This document shows, piece by piece, positions 1 to 14,100 of a stretch of DNA of 64,000 nucleotides (positions are counted from its first letter, which is position 1; every line of letters begins with the position of its first letter). The DNA lies in NCBI GenBank assembly GCA_948146395.1, contig OX411543.1, positions 47,964,517-48,028,516 of the forward strand, given 5' to 3'. The notes below the pieces were generated by a model that made no database searches, had not been told where the DNA came from, and saw only the letters and a list, made by a program, of their open reading frames with translations. Origin of the DNA: Fragum whitleyi. Lineage: Eukaryota > Mollusca > Bivalvia > Cardiida > Cardiidae. Made by a program: the position numbers and the translations under genes.

Positions 1-683
1 GATGTGTGCAAAGAACATTGTCATTACAAAAACATAATAAATACAAACATATCAAACATATATCATGTGATTAAGTTTTTGGTAGAGGACTAGCTAAACG
101 GAACTCAATATATTTTATTGGAAAATTTTAGAAAAAATTTAGATTTATGTATATAGAATACTCTGGACCAACAAGGGTCTGGATCAGACGACCAAGGGTT
201 AAACATTAATCATCAAATCCCTGCCCCCGTTGAAGAATATATGACAACATTATCGATTTTTTAGTTTTGATTAATAGGAACTCAATGTTCATTAAGTGAT
301 TCTTTGAGGAATAGAGAAAGTTTATGAAGAGTTTTCCCATCTGTTTTCCGTAATAAATTGATGAATTTAAACATACTTAATGATTTCGGAACATAGCTCA
401 AATAATCTTCAATATGAAATGCATGTTTAATCTGGGTATAAAGTTTCAAAGATTCAGATGTATCCATACTAGAGTGTCATGATTTGATAAAATTGTCTTT
501 GACTCATTGCGTAAATAGAGTAATAAATGTATTAAAGTTAATAATATAAGGGTAATTCATTAAATCCATGTTAGAACAATACAGTTTTAATTTTTGAAAT
601 CCAGTTCTATTTGCTCGCCATTGTACAACCAGGTTTCATTTTGATTTAATTTTAGCCGTCATTCAATATCCTATTTTTTGTAG
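1..683. other. Upstream MAU2 intron (partial)
   Basis: AT-rich sequence with no recognisable exon, RNA gene or repeat copy. The only reading frames are short and unconserved. Confidence 0.6.
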
Positions 684-806
684 CAAATTCATGCAACAGA
701 GAGAGATTTTGTATCAGCCTGTACATTACTGGGAGCTGGTGCGGAATACTCAGCTACTGCCAAGTCAGAATACACACAGCTTCTCTTTCTACTCAGTAAA
801 GGAATG
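684..806 (+). CDS. MAU2: MAU2 exon a (residues 1-41 of the visible part)
   Basis: The acceptor is TTTTTTGTAG and the donor ATG|gtatgg; both ends are phase 0. It encodes [19 protein letters not shown] followed by AEY, matching the TPR helix block of MAU2 around human residue 160. It is the first exon in the window; the preceding 683 bases hold no recognisable MAU2 exon. Confidence 0.93.
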
Positions 807-2122
807 GTATGGAATTTCTTTGTGTTCTAATCCTTGATTGATCAACTATCAATGATGAGTCTTCTAGTTATTCTTAAATATCAACATTATAAATCAGTAC
901 CCCATTTAAAAATTACAGTGGTGAAAAAGAGTTGACTGCACATTGCCACTTTCACACTGGTTTCAAGATGGAAACATTCTCAAAATGCTTGAGAAATGTA
1001 GCCCGACTTTGCATGTTTACTCACTTGCAAAGTGGGGTACAATTTCTAAACATTTGCAATTGTAGTTTATTATCTGGAATGCAGTGCTAGTACCTGGAAG
1101 AGTTGTTAGTCTTAGTGCTGTGAAAACTAGGGGTGCTGCCTGTAAATGGCTAGCTTCCATTTTGATGATTGTGGGGTAAAAAATTAAAGGCTTTTGACTA
1201 TGCAATGTAGACTTAAAACCCAACAATTGCTTTATCAACATAAATCATGAATCTATTGTAAGAGAATGGCAGCTTTATAGAGTAATTGACCAGTGGTGAC
1301 CTTTTATTTTGTACATGGAGGAACAGTCTGGTTTAGCCCTTAAAAAACAAGTATTTTGAATCAGTTTTTATGACTATTACATGTTCAAAGCTTAATGCAA
1401 AATGAAGTTTACATGCTCATTTACAGTTTCTGATACAAATGTTGTATCCAATTTTTTTCCCTTAAACTGCAAACCTTACATGAAGTTTCTTTGTTTCTTA
1501 ACAACTTACTTATTTGTTATTTATTACAGTTACTCCTAATCAACAAGCAGGCAGTCCAAGTAAATGAGACCCTATCCAAGGCAGGCTCCTTGATAGAACA
1601 ATGGACTGGTCCAACAGTACAGAAAGAGTCTCTCAAAGTGTTCTTTTTGGTGTTACAAGTCTGTCATTATCTGACTGCTGGACAGGTAAATAACCAATTA
1701 TTATACAGCACAATTTCATGACCTCACAGAAATAAGATCAGAGGCATTTTGTTTAACAATCAGGGGTGTGGGAATATGACTTTTCTCCACTAGTACCTGG
1801 AAAAGTAAAAGTGGATGTTCTACTCGTCTAGGATCTACAAGAACTAGTCCACAAAAGCGTGAACAGATAAATTTGAGAAATCATTGAATTTTGATGAAGA
1901 AAATGCTGGATCCCAGCATTTTCTTCTTTAAAAACAATGTTTTCTACTCTATGAAAAAAACAATTTTAGAATGATTCTCTCTTAATTTTTTTTTAGTAAC
2001 ATTCCAAGATTTGTCCTAGTATGTACATGTCCTTAGATAAGTGGCCTAGAAAAATGTACTTGCCGTAAGTCCAAAAGTCATAGTCTGACAAATCGGGCAT
2101 GGGAATTCCGTACCCCTGACAA

Positions 2123-2153
<31 letters not shown>

Positions 2154-5100
2154 CAAAACTGTGCCAAAACACTTAGAATTACAAATAACTCAAAGAAACA
2201 ATGCTCATTTTTGGCATGGTACTAGTAACAGATAAACATTTGCTTATCTCAAGGTCAAGTACATTTGAGAACTTCAAGGTCATCTATGAAGATCAAAGAC
2301 GTGAAAATATAGTGTTTTAGGACATGAGTGTTTCACAAACTCTTTTTTTTTAATTGAAATCAAGTGAATACAATATTTCAAAAGTTAGATTAGATAAAGA
2401 AAAAAAGATAACAGACAATTTGCTAATTTGTAAGATGTTTCAAAATTTTGAGTTTGCTTTTAGTTCATCTGTCCACATTCAATCCCGAGGGCAGCACTCA
2501 TTCTTTCCAACTTATTGTTCCAACCAATATGTTGAAAATTAATAGTCCTGTGTGTAATAGCTGTAGGCTAGGAAAGGATGTAGTTTTAGGACTGGTGTGA
2601 GTAAGAAATGTCAGGAATCCATTATGAGTTGCTCCATCCACCAAGATATGTCTGAATGAAACTTAAAAGTGGTCAAAAATTCAATTCAAACATATCAATC
2701 ATCTATCCTCATTTTCTTGTCTGATCAACACTGTTGGTCATAGAATATTGATCACAAACAACAAATTAGTGATACAGTTGTACAGCCTTCCATTTAAAAG
2801 TTAATTATTTTTCCAAAACTATATTAAGGAAAAATGGACCCAAATAAAAAAATTCTTGTTATCACTCTTTTTTTGCAAATAGAGCAACAACTAACTAAAA
2901 TGTTTGTATGGTAATAAGAATATCCTTTTAGATTATGGAACATTTGTAAAATTCTAATCAGTAGGAAAATAATTGTTTCACTGGAACAACTCCAGATGTT
3001 GTAACTTTAGCTTAAAAACCAAGTAGAATTCAGGAGTCATTAACATACATTTTTGAACAGAAAAACGATAAAGGAATTAAGAATTGATGCGGGTATCTTT
3101 TCAGGTTAAAAGTGTCAAACCACCACTAAAACAACTACAGCAAAGTATTCAAACAATCACACAGATACACACAGATGAAGATAGTAAGCTTGAAAACTTA
3201 CATACTATGTATCTAACTCTAGTCTGGTTGTAAATTGGAAATGCAATTGATATTGCTCAAGCTATCACTTCTATCAAGCATCCAATTTTGTAAAAGGGCC
3301 CATCAATAAAAGTCTCATAACCATAAACGAAATTCCTCAATAAAGGGTCATTCTTAAATGAAAATTCTTTTGTGTTGAATCTTTTGTTGTTGGAACCCTT
3401 TAGAATAGTCTTTCAAAAGTTGATTTTAATAAGTTTGAACATCAAAGGATTCACTTACTCGACAATATTTATGTGCTATCAGAATGACCTGTATTATTCA
3501 TCATGAATTATTGTATTAAATGACCCTCCCATAAGCGACTGCTTGTTTGTGGTTCCCTAAGTGGTCACTTAACACAAGTTTTAATGTATACTAGCTTCAT
3601 GAATAAGTAGTCATGATATACAATGTATCTAACTTACTAAATAGGTATCCTAGGAACATGCAAAGTTGTTACACAAGTATATTATTTGGTTCATATCTTA
3701 TAGCATAAAAACATCAAGTTCATTCCATTTCATGATAAAATGAATACATCATTGTTTCATTTCTTAGGAAAAGTGCATATAATGTGATGATTGATCAAAT
3801 TTTACATACTCTCCCATATCGTCCATGTTTTGCTAAAATCTCGTAACTACAGCTTGTTTATGATATACACTAAGTTGAAATTGAGATTTTATCTATTGAC
3901 AGATCCAGTGGGTACGAATCAAATAGACATGTTTCGGTGGTTGCCAAAAGAGCATATGTGTGTGCTAGTCTACTTGGTAGGTTGCCTCTATATTTTTTCT
4001 CCCCCCCCCCCCTTCCTCAACACACCTACAAAGTAAAGGTGGTTTATTGGGGTCACTCTGTCTGTCTCTCCATCTCCCCGTCCATAGACCTTTTTTGTAT
4101 CCTGATTCTAACTCACAAACTAAGTGACCTAGAATTATGAAACTTTATGCAATTGTTGCCCATGACCCAAGGAGGTGCCCTACTGCTTTTTTGTCATGAA
4201 GGTCAATATCACAATTGAATTTCGTAAGAAAACTGTTTATGGTACTTGCACAAGGTGCCATTGGGGGTATTAGTCTGCTTTGAGACAGATTTCATCAAGC
4301 CATCACTAGATGACAAAATATTTCATCTCCCATATTTAAACTTCAAACCATTTTCACTTCAATACTTTTATACTTTCTTTTTATGTAGTAAATGTTGTGA
4401 TAAGTTAGTGCTTGTAATTGGCAATTTCCTTTATTTCCACAAGATTGACCAATACTTCCTAGTTACAGTTAGTTACATCGTGAAATTGACACTCACCTCA
4501 ATCAAAACCATTCTTAATTGCTCACTCAGCACTCCATTCATTCATTCCGAACACTCACTCGAACCATTCAAAAACACTCAAACAGATTGAAAAACTTAGA
4601 ATCAACAACGTCATTCAAAATAATTTTGTTAGAAAAAGATCGCCATTTCATTGAAATAATTCATATTGTAAGCGTTTCATAGGTTCTTAAAGAACTAGGA
4701 CGATATTTTTGAACTTGTATACATATTTTATTAAAGGGAGGTAATTACTATCACAAATTTTGTTCATCCAGAACAAAATTTGCAATACGGGATTACCTCC
4801 CGTTAAATTCACTTAAAACCTGCTCCTCTCACTCATTCAATTTCATTCCAAAATCATATGGGGTTTCAATGAGAAATAATGATTTTAGTCTGGCATTTTC
4901 CCCTCTTATCTGTACCTCTGAAATCAGTGGTTACTATGGCAAGGTAGATTTGCATTGTTGTACATAGAAACAAAAAATAAAATCTACTAGAAAATGTAGA
5001 GGTGACACAAATCTATGAGTAAGTGTTTTCCAAATGAATGATTATGTAAGTATAGTCATTAGGAGGAACTCTTTAGAAAATGGTGGTTTTGATAATGATT

Positions 5101-8100
5101 GTACTGTTTAATAGCATGTGAAAAGGGGCAAGACCTAAGTGATTTTTTATGCCCCCGTATCGAGATATTGGGGGCATATTGTTTTACTCATGTCCGTCTG
5201 TCCGTCCGTCTGTCTGTCTGTCCGTCTGTCCGAAAACTTAACCCGAAAACTTAACCTTGCCAATATCTTCAAGCCTATTCAAGATACAAAGCTAATATTT
5301 GGCATGATGATAGATCTCAATGATCCGCATCCTCTGGTACCAAAGTCAAGGTCATGTGACAAGGTCGAGGTCATCTGTCAAGGTCAAACTTTGAAAAAAC
5401 TTAACCTGAAAACTTAGCCTTGCCAATATCTTCAAGCCTATTCAAGATACAAAGCTAATATTTGGCATGATGATAGATCTTAATGATCCGCATCCGCTGG
5501 TACCAAAGTCAAGGTCATGTGACAAGGTCAAGGTCATCTGTCAAGGTCAAACTTTGAAAAAACTTAACCCGAAAACTTAACCTTGCCAATATCTTCAAGC
5601 CTATTCAAGATACAAAGCTAATATTTGGTATGATGATAGATCTCAATGATTCGCATCCGCTGGTACCAAAGTCAAGGTCATGTGACAAGGTCAATGTCAT
5701 CTGTCAAGGTCAAACTTGGAAAAAAAATGCCGTTAATGGGGCAATCGTGTTCCACAAACACATCTTGTTTGTTTTGTCTTTCTAAATTAGTTAGGATTTT
5801 GAAAAGCAAAATGATATGAAAATGAACATAGTACTATTACGGAGAAAGTAATGCTAACATTTGCTTCATGATTATAATGAAGCAAATGTTAGCAGCATTT
5901 TCTCCATAATAGTACTGTAAAACCTACCTTATCCTGAATAATCTGTTCCTCTATCTATTCCAATCTGAGCTCACAGTCCTGGCAATTTACTTCTTCATTG
6001 AATATAAACTTTGCCATGAAATTTTGATAATTGATGTGTGAAACATTCATTTGCTTATTACAAATTGCAAAATCCAATCAGTCAGAGGTCTTGCACAATT
6101 CACTCAATTGTTGGTCAGTAGGGCAAGTTTTAGCAATTTTTATTCTTGATTAAACTAAAAGGAGAATCTTGATAAATGGTAATAAGTCCTTCTTAAAAAT
6201 AAAGATATTCATTTAAGTATTACGTAAAGCCAATTTTTTATTAACATGTATATTGCATGTAATTAAAACAATACAAAAATGAAATTGAAATAATCGAAAA
6301 ACTATTCTAGGTTCACTCTGGCAAGTTTTACTTAAGCCTCTGGGTGATTGATTATACCAGCCCTTGTACACTGTACCCTGTGTACAACATTTATCAGTAG
6401 AATATGGTACTGCTATGAAACAGTATGGTACTGATGTGAATGTGATTGTTAAAAATGAACTCTTTGATCTGTTTCTTAAACGGAAAAATGTGAAACATCA
6501 AACAAATAAATAAAAATGATAATAATACAAATTTAAAAAAGAAATCCGCTGAATTGAGGAAAATAAGAAATTGTTTCATATTGAGGAAAAATAAGAAATT
6601 GTTTCATATTTCAATTTTTTCACTTTGAAATATTCTTTTTCATTGATGTTGTGGAAAAAAATATTTTGGCAACCGAATCATGTTTGACAATAAAAGTTTC
6701 CCTTCAACTTTTCCTATTTCCCCACTGTCTAATTCTATAACAAGAAGTCTTGTTTATGATAGGTCACTGTCATGCATTCTATGCAAGCTGGGTTCATGGA
6801 TAAAGCTCAGAAGTATACAGATAAAGCTTTAATGCAGATAGAGAAACTAAAAAGTGAGTAGCATATATCTACTTTTTCCAATTTCAAGGGGTCAGTGCAA
6901 TACTTTTGTAAGTGCCTATAAACATATAGGACTTATAAAAATGTTCCACTGAACCATCAATTTATTGCATCAACAATCATGAAAGTAACTGTAATGCCAT
7001 AGTCACTAAAATGATTATTTTCCAAACAGTTGTATCAATGTAAACAAAATTTGATCATGTAATACTATTTTATATAGAGAAAAGGGACATTTGTAAAAAG
7101 TGAAAACCCATATTTATGCCCCCCTTTGAAGAAGAGGGGGTATTTGTCTTTGCAATTGTCAGTCAGTCCACCAGTCAGTAGGTCGGTCTGTCTGTCTGTC
7201 CGTAGAACGTTTTTCGTCTGGAGCATATCTCAAAACGTATGCAAGCCAGAATCATGAGACTTCACAGGTAGATAATTCTCATTGAGGAAAAGTGCAGTGT
7301 ACAAGAACCATAACTCTACTCATCATATTTTGTGAGTCATTGGCCTTTGCTGATTCACAAAGTGTAGTCTATTGACCTGCTTTTATGGGGGGCATAAATG
7401 TTTTACAAACATCTCTTGTTGATAATTTATTTCAATTTTTAAATTTCTACTTTAAGCTAGGACTACATTGTACTTAAAGTGTGTTACTTTTTAGCTCGCC
7501 AGGGTCGAAAGTCTCGGAAGAGCTATTGTCATACCTCGGATGTCGGCGTCAGAGTCGGTGTCGGCGTCCGCATTAGGTTAAAGTTTTTTATTTCTATCAA
7601 TATTTATCCTAAAGGCTTTATTTTTTACAGAAACACTCATTAGGGCATAGGCTTTCATTTGAGACCAACATCCATTTGACCTTTAGACTGTGACCTTGAC
7701 CCTTTCAAAAAAATTTTGACCAAAAACTTTAAACAAAAAAACTTTAACCTTGCTTATATTTTCTGTAAGCTTTAAACTAGAGACATCATTACTTCATATG
7801 CACACTCATTAGGTGATAGGCTTTCACCATAGACAAAGGTCCTTGACAATTTGACCTTGACCCTTTGTGGATTTAGAAAAACTTTAACCAAAAAACTTTA
7901 ACCAAAAACTTTAACCTTGCATATATTTATGCCCCCGTATCGAAAGATCGGGGGCATATTGTTTTACCATTGTCCGTCTGTCTGTCTGTCTGTCTGTCCG
8001 TCTGTCTGTCTGTCTGTCTGTCTGCAAAACTTAACCAAAAAAACTTAACATTGCCAATATCTTCAAGCCTATTCAAGATACAAGGCTCATATTTGGCATG

Positions 8101-11100
8101 ATGATAGATCTCAAGGATACGCATCTGCTGATACAAAAGTCAAGGTCATGTGATAAGGTCAAGGTCATCTCTCAAGGTCAAATAACTCAAAAACTTAACC
8201 AAAAAACTTAACATTGCCTAAATCTTCAAGCCTATTCAAGATACAAAGCTAATATTTGGCATGATGATAGATCTCAATGATACGCATCTGCTGATACCAA
8301 AGTCAAGGTCATGTGACAAGGTCAAGGTCGTCTCTCAAGGTCAAATAACTCATAAACTTAACCAAAAAATTAAAATTGCCAATATCTTTAAGCCTATTCA
8401 AGATACAAAGCTAATATTTGGCATGATGATAGATCTCAATGATCGACATCGGCATGTTCCAAAGTCAAGGTCATGTGACAAGGTCAAGGTCATCTTTCAA
8501 GGTCAAACTTCTGAATAACATAACCAAAAAACTTTCATTGTTCACATTATTTAAACATATTATAGATACCCTGTCTCATAATTGGCATGATGAAAGATCT
8601 CAGTGGTATACATTTGTAGGTATCAAGGTCGAGGTCATGTTAATAGGTCAAGGTCATCTGTCAAGGTCAACATTTTGAGAAAAAAATTGCTGTTACAGGG
8701 GCATTCATGTTTCACAAACACATCTTGTTTTTTAATGCTCTAACCTAGGGACATCATAGCTTCAATTATATACTCACCAGCTGATAGGCTTTCACCAGAG
8801 ACCAAGGTCCTTCACAATTTGACCTTGACCTTTACCATTTGTAGACTTAGAAAAACTTTAACTGAAAACTTTAACCAAAAACTTTAACCTTGCTTATATT
8901 TTCTGAATGCCTTAACCTAGGGACATCATTACTTCATATACATACTCATTAGGTGATAGGCTTTTGTGAGAGATCAAGGTCCTTGATAATTTGACCTTGA
9001 CCTTTTATGAACTTCGAAATACTTTAACCGAAATTCTTTTACCAAAAACTTTAACCTTGCTTATATTTTCTGAATGCTTTAACCTAGGGACATCATTACT
9101 TCCTATACATAGTCACCAGATGAAAGGCTTTCACCAGAAACCAAGAGCCTTGACAATTTGACCTTGACCTTGACCTTTTATGGACATGGAAAAACTTAAA
9201 CTGGAAAACTTTAACCAAAAATTTAACCTTGCTTATATTTTCTAAATGCTTTACTCAGGGACATTATTACTTCATACACATACTCACTAGGTGATAGGCT
9301 TTTACAGAGACCAATGTCCTTCAAAATTTGACCTTGATCTTATCCATTTGTGGAATTAAAAAAATTTTAAAGAAAAACTTCATGTTTGATACAAAGAAAT
9401 TCCATTGGTAACCTCATCTGCTTGTAGGCTTTCACTTTACCCTAACCTTATACATGCAATTAAAACAAAAAAGTTTTTATATTTCTTAATTACTACTCAA
9501 ACAGATATATATCAGATCATGGACTTTATCATTGAAAGAAACCACTTTGAACTTCGGTCTTCGGTCAAGCGCTGTTTGTGACAAGCAGCTGTTTGGGCGA
9601 GCTACGTTGTCCGCGGACAACTCTTGTTGTCCTTTCTTTTGCCATCAAATGAGTGATTGCTAGTGTTTTCTGTAGGAATTAAAATTTGGAAGTGGCAAGA
9701 AATTATGTCTTTATCAATGTGAAATGAATTAGGTCTTTCTATTTATACGCTTGTTGAAAGAAGGGTGTTTTACGTGACCACCAGCAGCAACCAGGAGGCG
9801 GGAATCTGTAGGGCGGTGGCTACCTTTTATTGATCTTCATTATGCTTTGGTACACAGTATGCACCAAGATAAGATGTGCAGGCTTTTCTTATTCTACAGT
9901 GCCTACTTTCTAACTTATGTTTGTGGGAAAGACTTGTGAAAGACTACTTATATGTCTCATAAAATGGACAAACTGTTTGAAACAAATTTGCAATTCAGTG
10001 GGATAAGGGTAATTCCAATGTAAAAGAGTAAACTGGCAGTTTTCTTGTTTGTACCAATTATTCTTTAATGCTTTTTGGTGGTTAATCGAGAAATAACGGT
10101 AGATTATCATGTGATAATCTCACCGCAGAAGCAGTGAAATTATCAAAAACTTATACCCTGCTTTTGTGCATTTCATCCTTTCTAACGTCATCTATGCGGA
10201 GCGTAATAAGTGAATGTTGCATGGCAATCACATACAAAATGACGCGCCTTACGAAAAATTGTCCTAGAAATTTCACATTTGGTCTTATTCTTGCATTATA
10301 GAAATAGAATAATCGTTTGTATTTCGTATAAGATCAAATTATATTTCATTTCGTAAACAACAGAAGCTATATTTTCACTCGTGGCTTCGCCACTCGTGAA
10401 AATATAGCTTTTGTTGTTCGCTCAATGAAATATAAATCGATCTTACACTGAAACCAAAGATTATCCTCTATTTATTGACTTCATTTACTTTATTACAGTG
10501 CTGGATGCCCATCCCTTGTTATCCTCCTTTCAGCTAATGTTGTTAGAACACATTGTAATGTGTAGGCTCATCATGGGAAATAAGACAACAGCCATTCAAG
10601 AGGTAAGCTACACTATGTCATCTTAGGGATCTTTTTTTATGGGAAACTGTGTTGCTGAGTCTCATGTATCAGATTGATCAATTATCTATATAAACAAAAT
10701 GATCAATCCGTGACATGAGTCTCTGCAGTTTCAGTCTTGGCAAATGGCTTATTGGTGTCCAAAATTTCATAAATAAAGCCTGATTACAATAACATATATT
10801 CTGGTCTTTTGGAGGTAATGTGATGAGAATAACTGTTTGTGAAAATAAGCATCATTTGGGCAGAAGAATCTAACTAGGGAGATTTTGAAGAGTGGAAACA
10901 ATAATTAATGTATTAACCCTTTCCTGTTTTACAAAATTTTGGACCTGTCCAAATTCAAAGGTTTTGCAGACGAAAATTAAAAGTGGATCTAATTTGAAAA
11001 ATAACCATTCAGTAGGGTAGAAAATAGTATGGAAAAAGAAGAAATTGCTTGTCAGAAGCAATTTCTTCTTTTTTCACAATGTTTTCTCAATCATAAAATC

Positions 11101-14100
11101 ACAGGCACGTAAAAAGCAGGGATTAAACAGCAAAGGGTTAAGAAGTTTGAATTTCAATATTTCATTTTACTGTGAAATGATAGACTAATTCATTGTTTAA
11201 TGTGACAATCATTTAAAATTGTATTTGTTTTCAAGTTAAAGAAAAATAAACTACATGTATATTAATTACATCAAAGAGCACTGCAATGAAGACATAGGCT
11301 TTCAAAATTTTAAACTGTGAAGTATGTTTATTTTCAGATATTTCAAGCATGTCATGTATGTCAGTCACAGCCCCGCCTATTTACAACACATGGATCACAA
11401 ATACATACTCTATTGGTAAGGAAAGACTCCTTGACATTGAGTGTTTACTTATTGTTTATTCCAGCAGAATCAGTTCAAGACCTGACATTATAAAACTTTC
11501 CTCATTCTCAACTGAGAATTTTCGCAAACTTAAATAACTGTATGAGCATAAAAGATGATATTGATAAGTTGCTTTTTATAACACCTTATGAACATCATCT
11601 TTTATGGTCATATAACTTCAGCTTTAAAGATAATATCAAAAAGTTGCTATTTATTGCAAATAATTAACATTATCTTTTATGGTCATACATTTATTACCCT
11701 CTTATCGTTGCAGAATCAGTTCAGGGCCTGAAATTATAAAACTTATCTCATTATACCCCCGCAAAACGAATGTATTCTCTGAAAGCACTTGCGGGGGTAT
11801 TAAGTCACATTTAGTGACAAGCTCTAGTTCTCAACTGAGAATTTTCGCAAACTTAAATAACTGTATGAGCATAAAAGATGATATTGATAAGTTGCTTTTT
11901 ATAACACCTTATTAATATTATCTTTTATGGTCATACATGTTTTATACTCTTATCATTGCAGAATCAGTTCAGGGCCTGAGACTATAAAACATTTCTCATT
12001 CTCAACTGAGAATTTTTTCAAAAGTAATTGTATTAATATAAAAGATTATGTTTTTCATTTTAAGAGCTCTGTGCACATAAAAATTGTTACAAATATAATA
12101 CATATGATCATTTATTACTGGTAAATTGATAAATTAATGGCACTTGAGACCACTTCTACATAGCATTTTGGTTTAATACACTGGTTTGTTACCAATTGGT
12201 AGTATGATTTTATGTTAATAGTAAAAGTTTACAATTCTTATTAGATCCTTTCATGTTATAACTCATTAGAATAACTTTTTCTAGTTGATTCTATTATTTA
12301 TAATATCTACATCGTGGGAGTAAAATAATCCTGTTGAGAATTTTTGTTATTACACGGGTGTTATTACGCTAGTGGAATAACTATGCAAATGAGATAAGAC
12401 CTTGAATTTTCGTTGTATGAATGGCGTCATGATGGAATTACTGTCATTTCACAAACAGATTTATGTATTTTGCAGAATAATTTGAATAGATGAATATCGT
12501 AATTTTGTTGTTTTATCAAAAAAAATAAAGTCATATTATAAACAAAATATTAAATTTGTGCACATTAAATACAGAATCAATTAAACTCGTCATCTAAACC
12601 AATTAAAACTTGGCGAAGCCTCATTTTATCTGTTTATAGGCGATATGTTGAATATTCAATATCCTCTATTTCCAGCATCTTATGATTAAGATACAATAAT
12701 TTTTATCAAGCTGCTTTAAGTTAACATGACATAGTTGTTACAAAAAAAATTTGTTGGGGTGCAATGTCTGTTTTTCAATCCATCAGATTTCGTACAGCCA
12801 ATAACTCAGCTATTTGTGGATGGATTTTGAAATATCTTGGCACAATTGTTCATCATCATGAATAGATGAGCTACCGGTATTTGAAAGAAATTTCTAGAAA
12901 GTTTCAAGGTAACAACAGCTCAAGGTCATCCTATGATACCCTCTAAATTTTGCTCCAACATGAAATTGCAATTGGAATAAAGAGGCACCTCCATCTTTGT
13001 ATAAGTGGGTGCATGTGTGTGTGTCCAATTCCTACCTGTAGCATACCTTCTAGATTTAAAAATCCTAGGTTAGGACTAGTGTCATGTGAAGAGTTTGTCT
13101 GGATACATCAACAGTCAAGGTCACAGCTGAAGGTCAAGGGTAAATATCAAGTATCATATTTGTTTGAGACACATTTCTAGTTTGTTTTAAAAAAAAAACA
13201 TGCACTTAGTAAGAACATTGACTTGGAATGGATCTTAGAAATAAGTTGCCTAATGGAAATGTCAACTTAACAAAGGTGATTGCTCAAACAAGAAAGATTT
13301 TAATACATTTGAAATAGATAGGCTTGAATTTCACTATAAACTCTTTCAGGGTCTGTATGCCATGTCGATGAATTGTACTGAGGCAGCTGAAGCACAGTTT
13401 ACAAAGGCTATACAGGTAATTTCAATTTGACTGACCTTTTCATGTCTTTCAGAATATATCCAATCGGCCCAATTTTAAAGAGGTTTCAGATACCATGAAA
13501 ATATGGATGCAATTTGAAATATAACCATAAAATATGGTAGTAAAATGTTGTGGGGAAAGGAGAAATGCTTGCTTCAAGCAATTTCTCCCTTTTCCACAAT
13601 ATTTTAATCAGTCAGACATAACATTTAGGAAATATACAGGAATATGTAAGGTCATTGATAATTTTCAAATTTGAAATATTCGTGAGGTGTAAACACTAAG
13701 AGGCGTAGAAAGTCACAAACTGTAAATATGAGTTAGACAATGTTCTGCAGATACTTTGAGACCTTATCTATCTACTAAGTGCATAGTGAAGACTTTGGTC
13801 AGACTGTGCAGATGCACAGGCTGGTCAGAGTCTTTGTTTTGTGCTTATTTGAAATTGTTGGAAATCGCACTCACAGGTTTATATATAAATTGAAACTCAT
13901 TCTTGTACAAACTGAGTCTCATTTTCGTGCTGTCACATTGTGTGTTTTTTCTTCTTTTGTTATAATTGGAACACTTACACACGCCTTGACATGTTAAAAT
14001 AAAAATCAATTCAAAATTTGTATACTCTTGTTCTTTAAGTTGTCTGACTGTTTAGAGCTGACTTTGTTCATCAAACTCAACTTGGCCATGGTCTTTTCCC

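Noticed and set aside
7927..8136. Frame with [13 protein letters not shown]
   Set aside because: Translation of a GTCT microsatellite.
8261..8678. Frames with repeated [12 protein letters not shown]
   Set aside because: Derived from GTCAAGGTCATGTGAC units of a tandem array.
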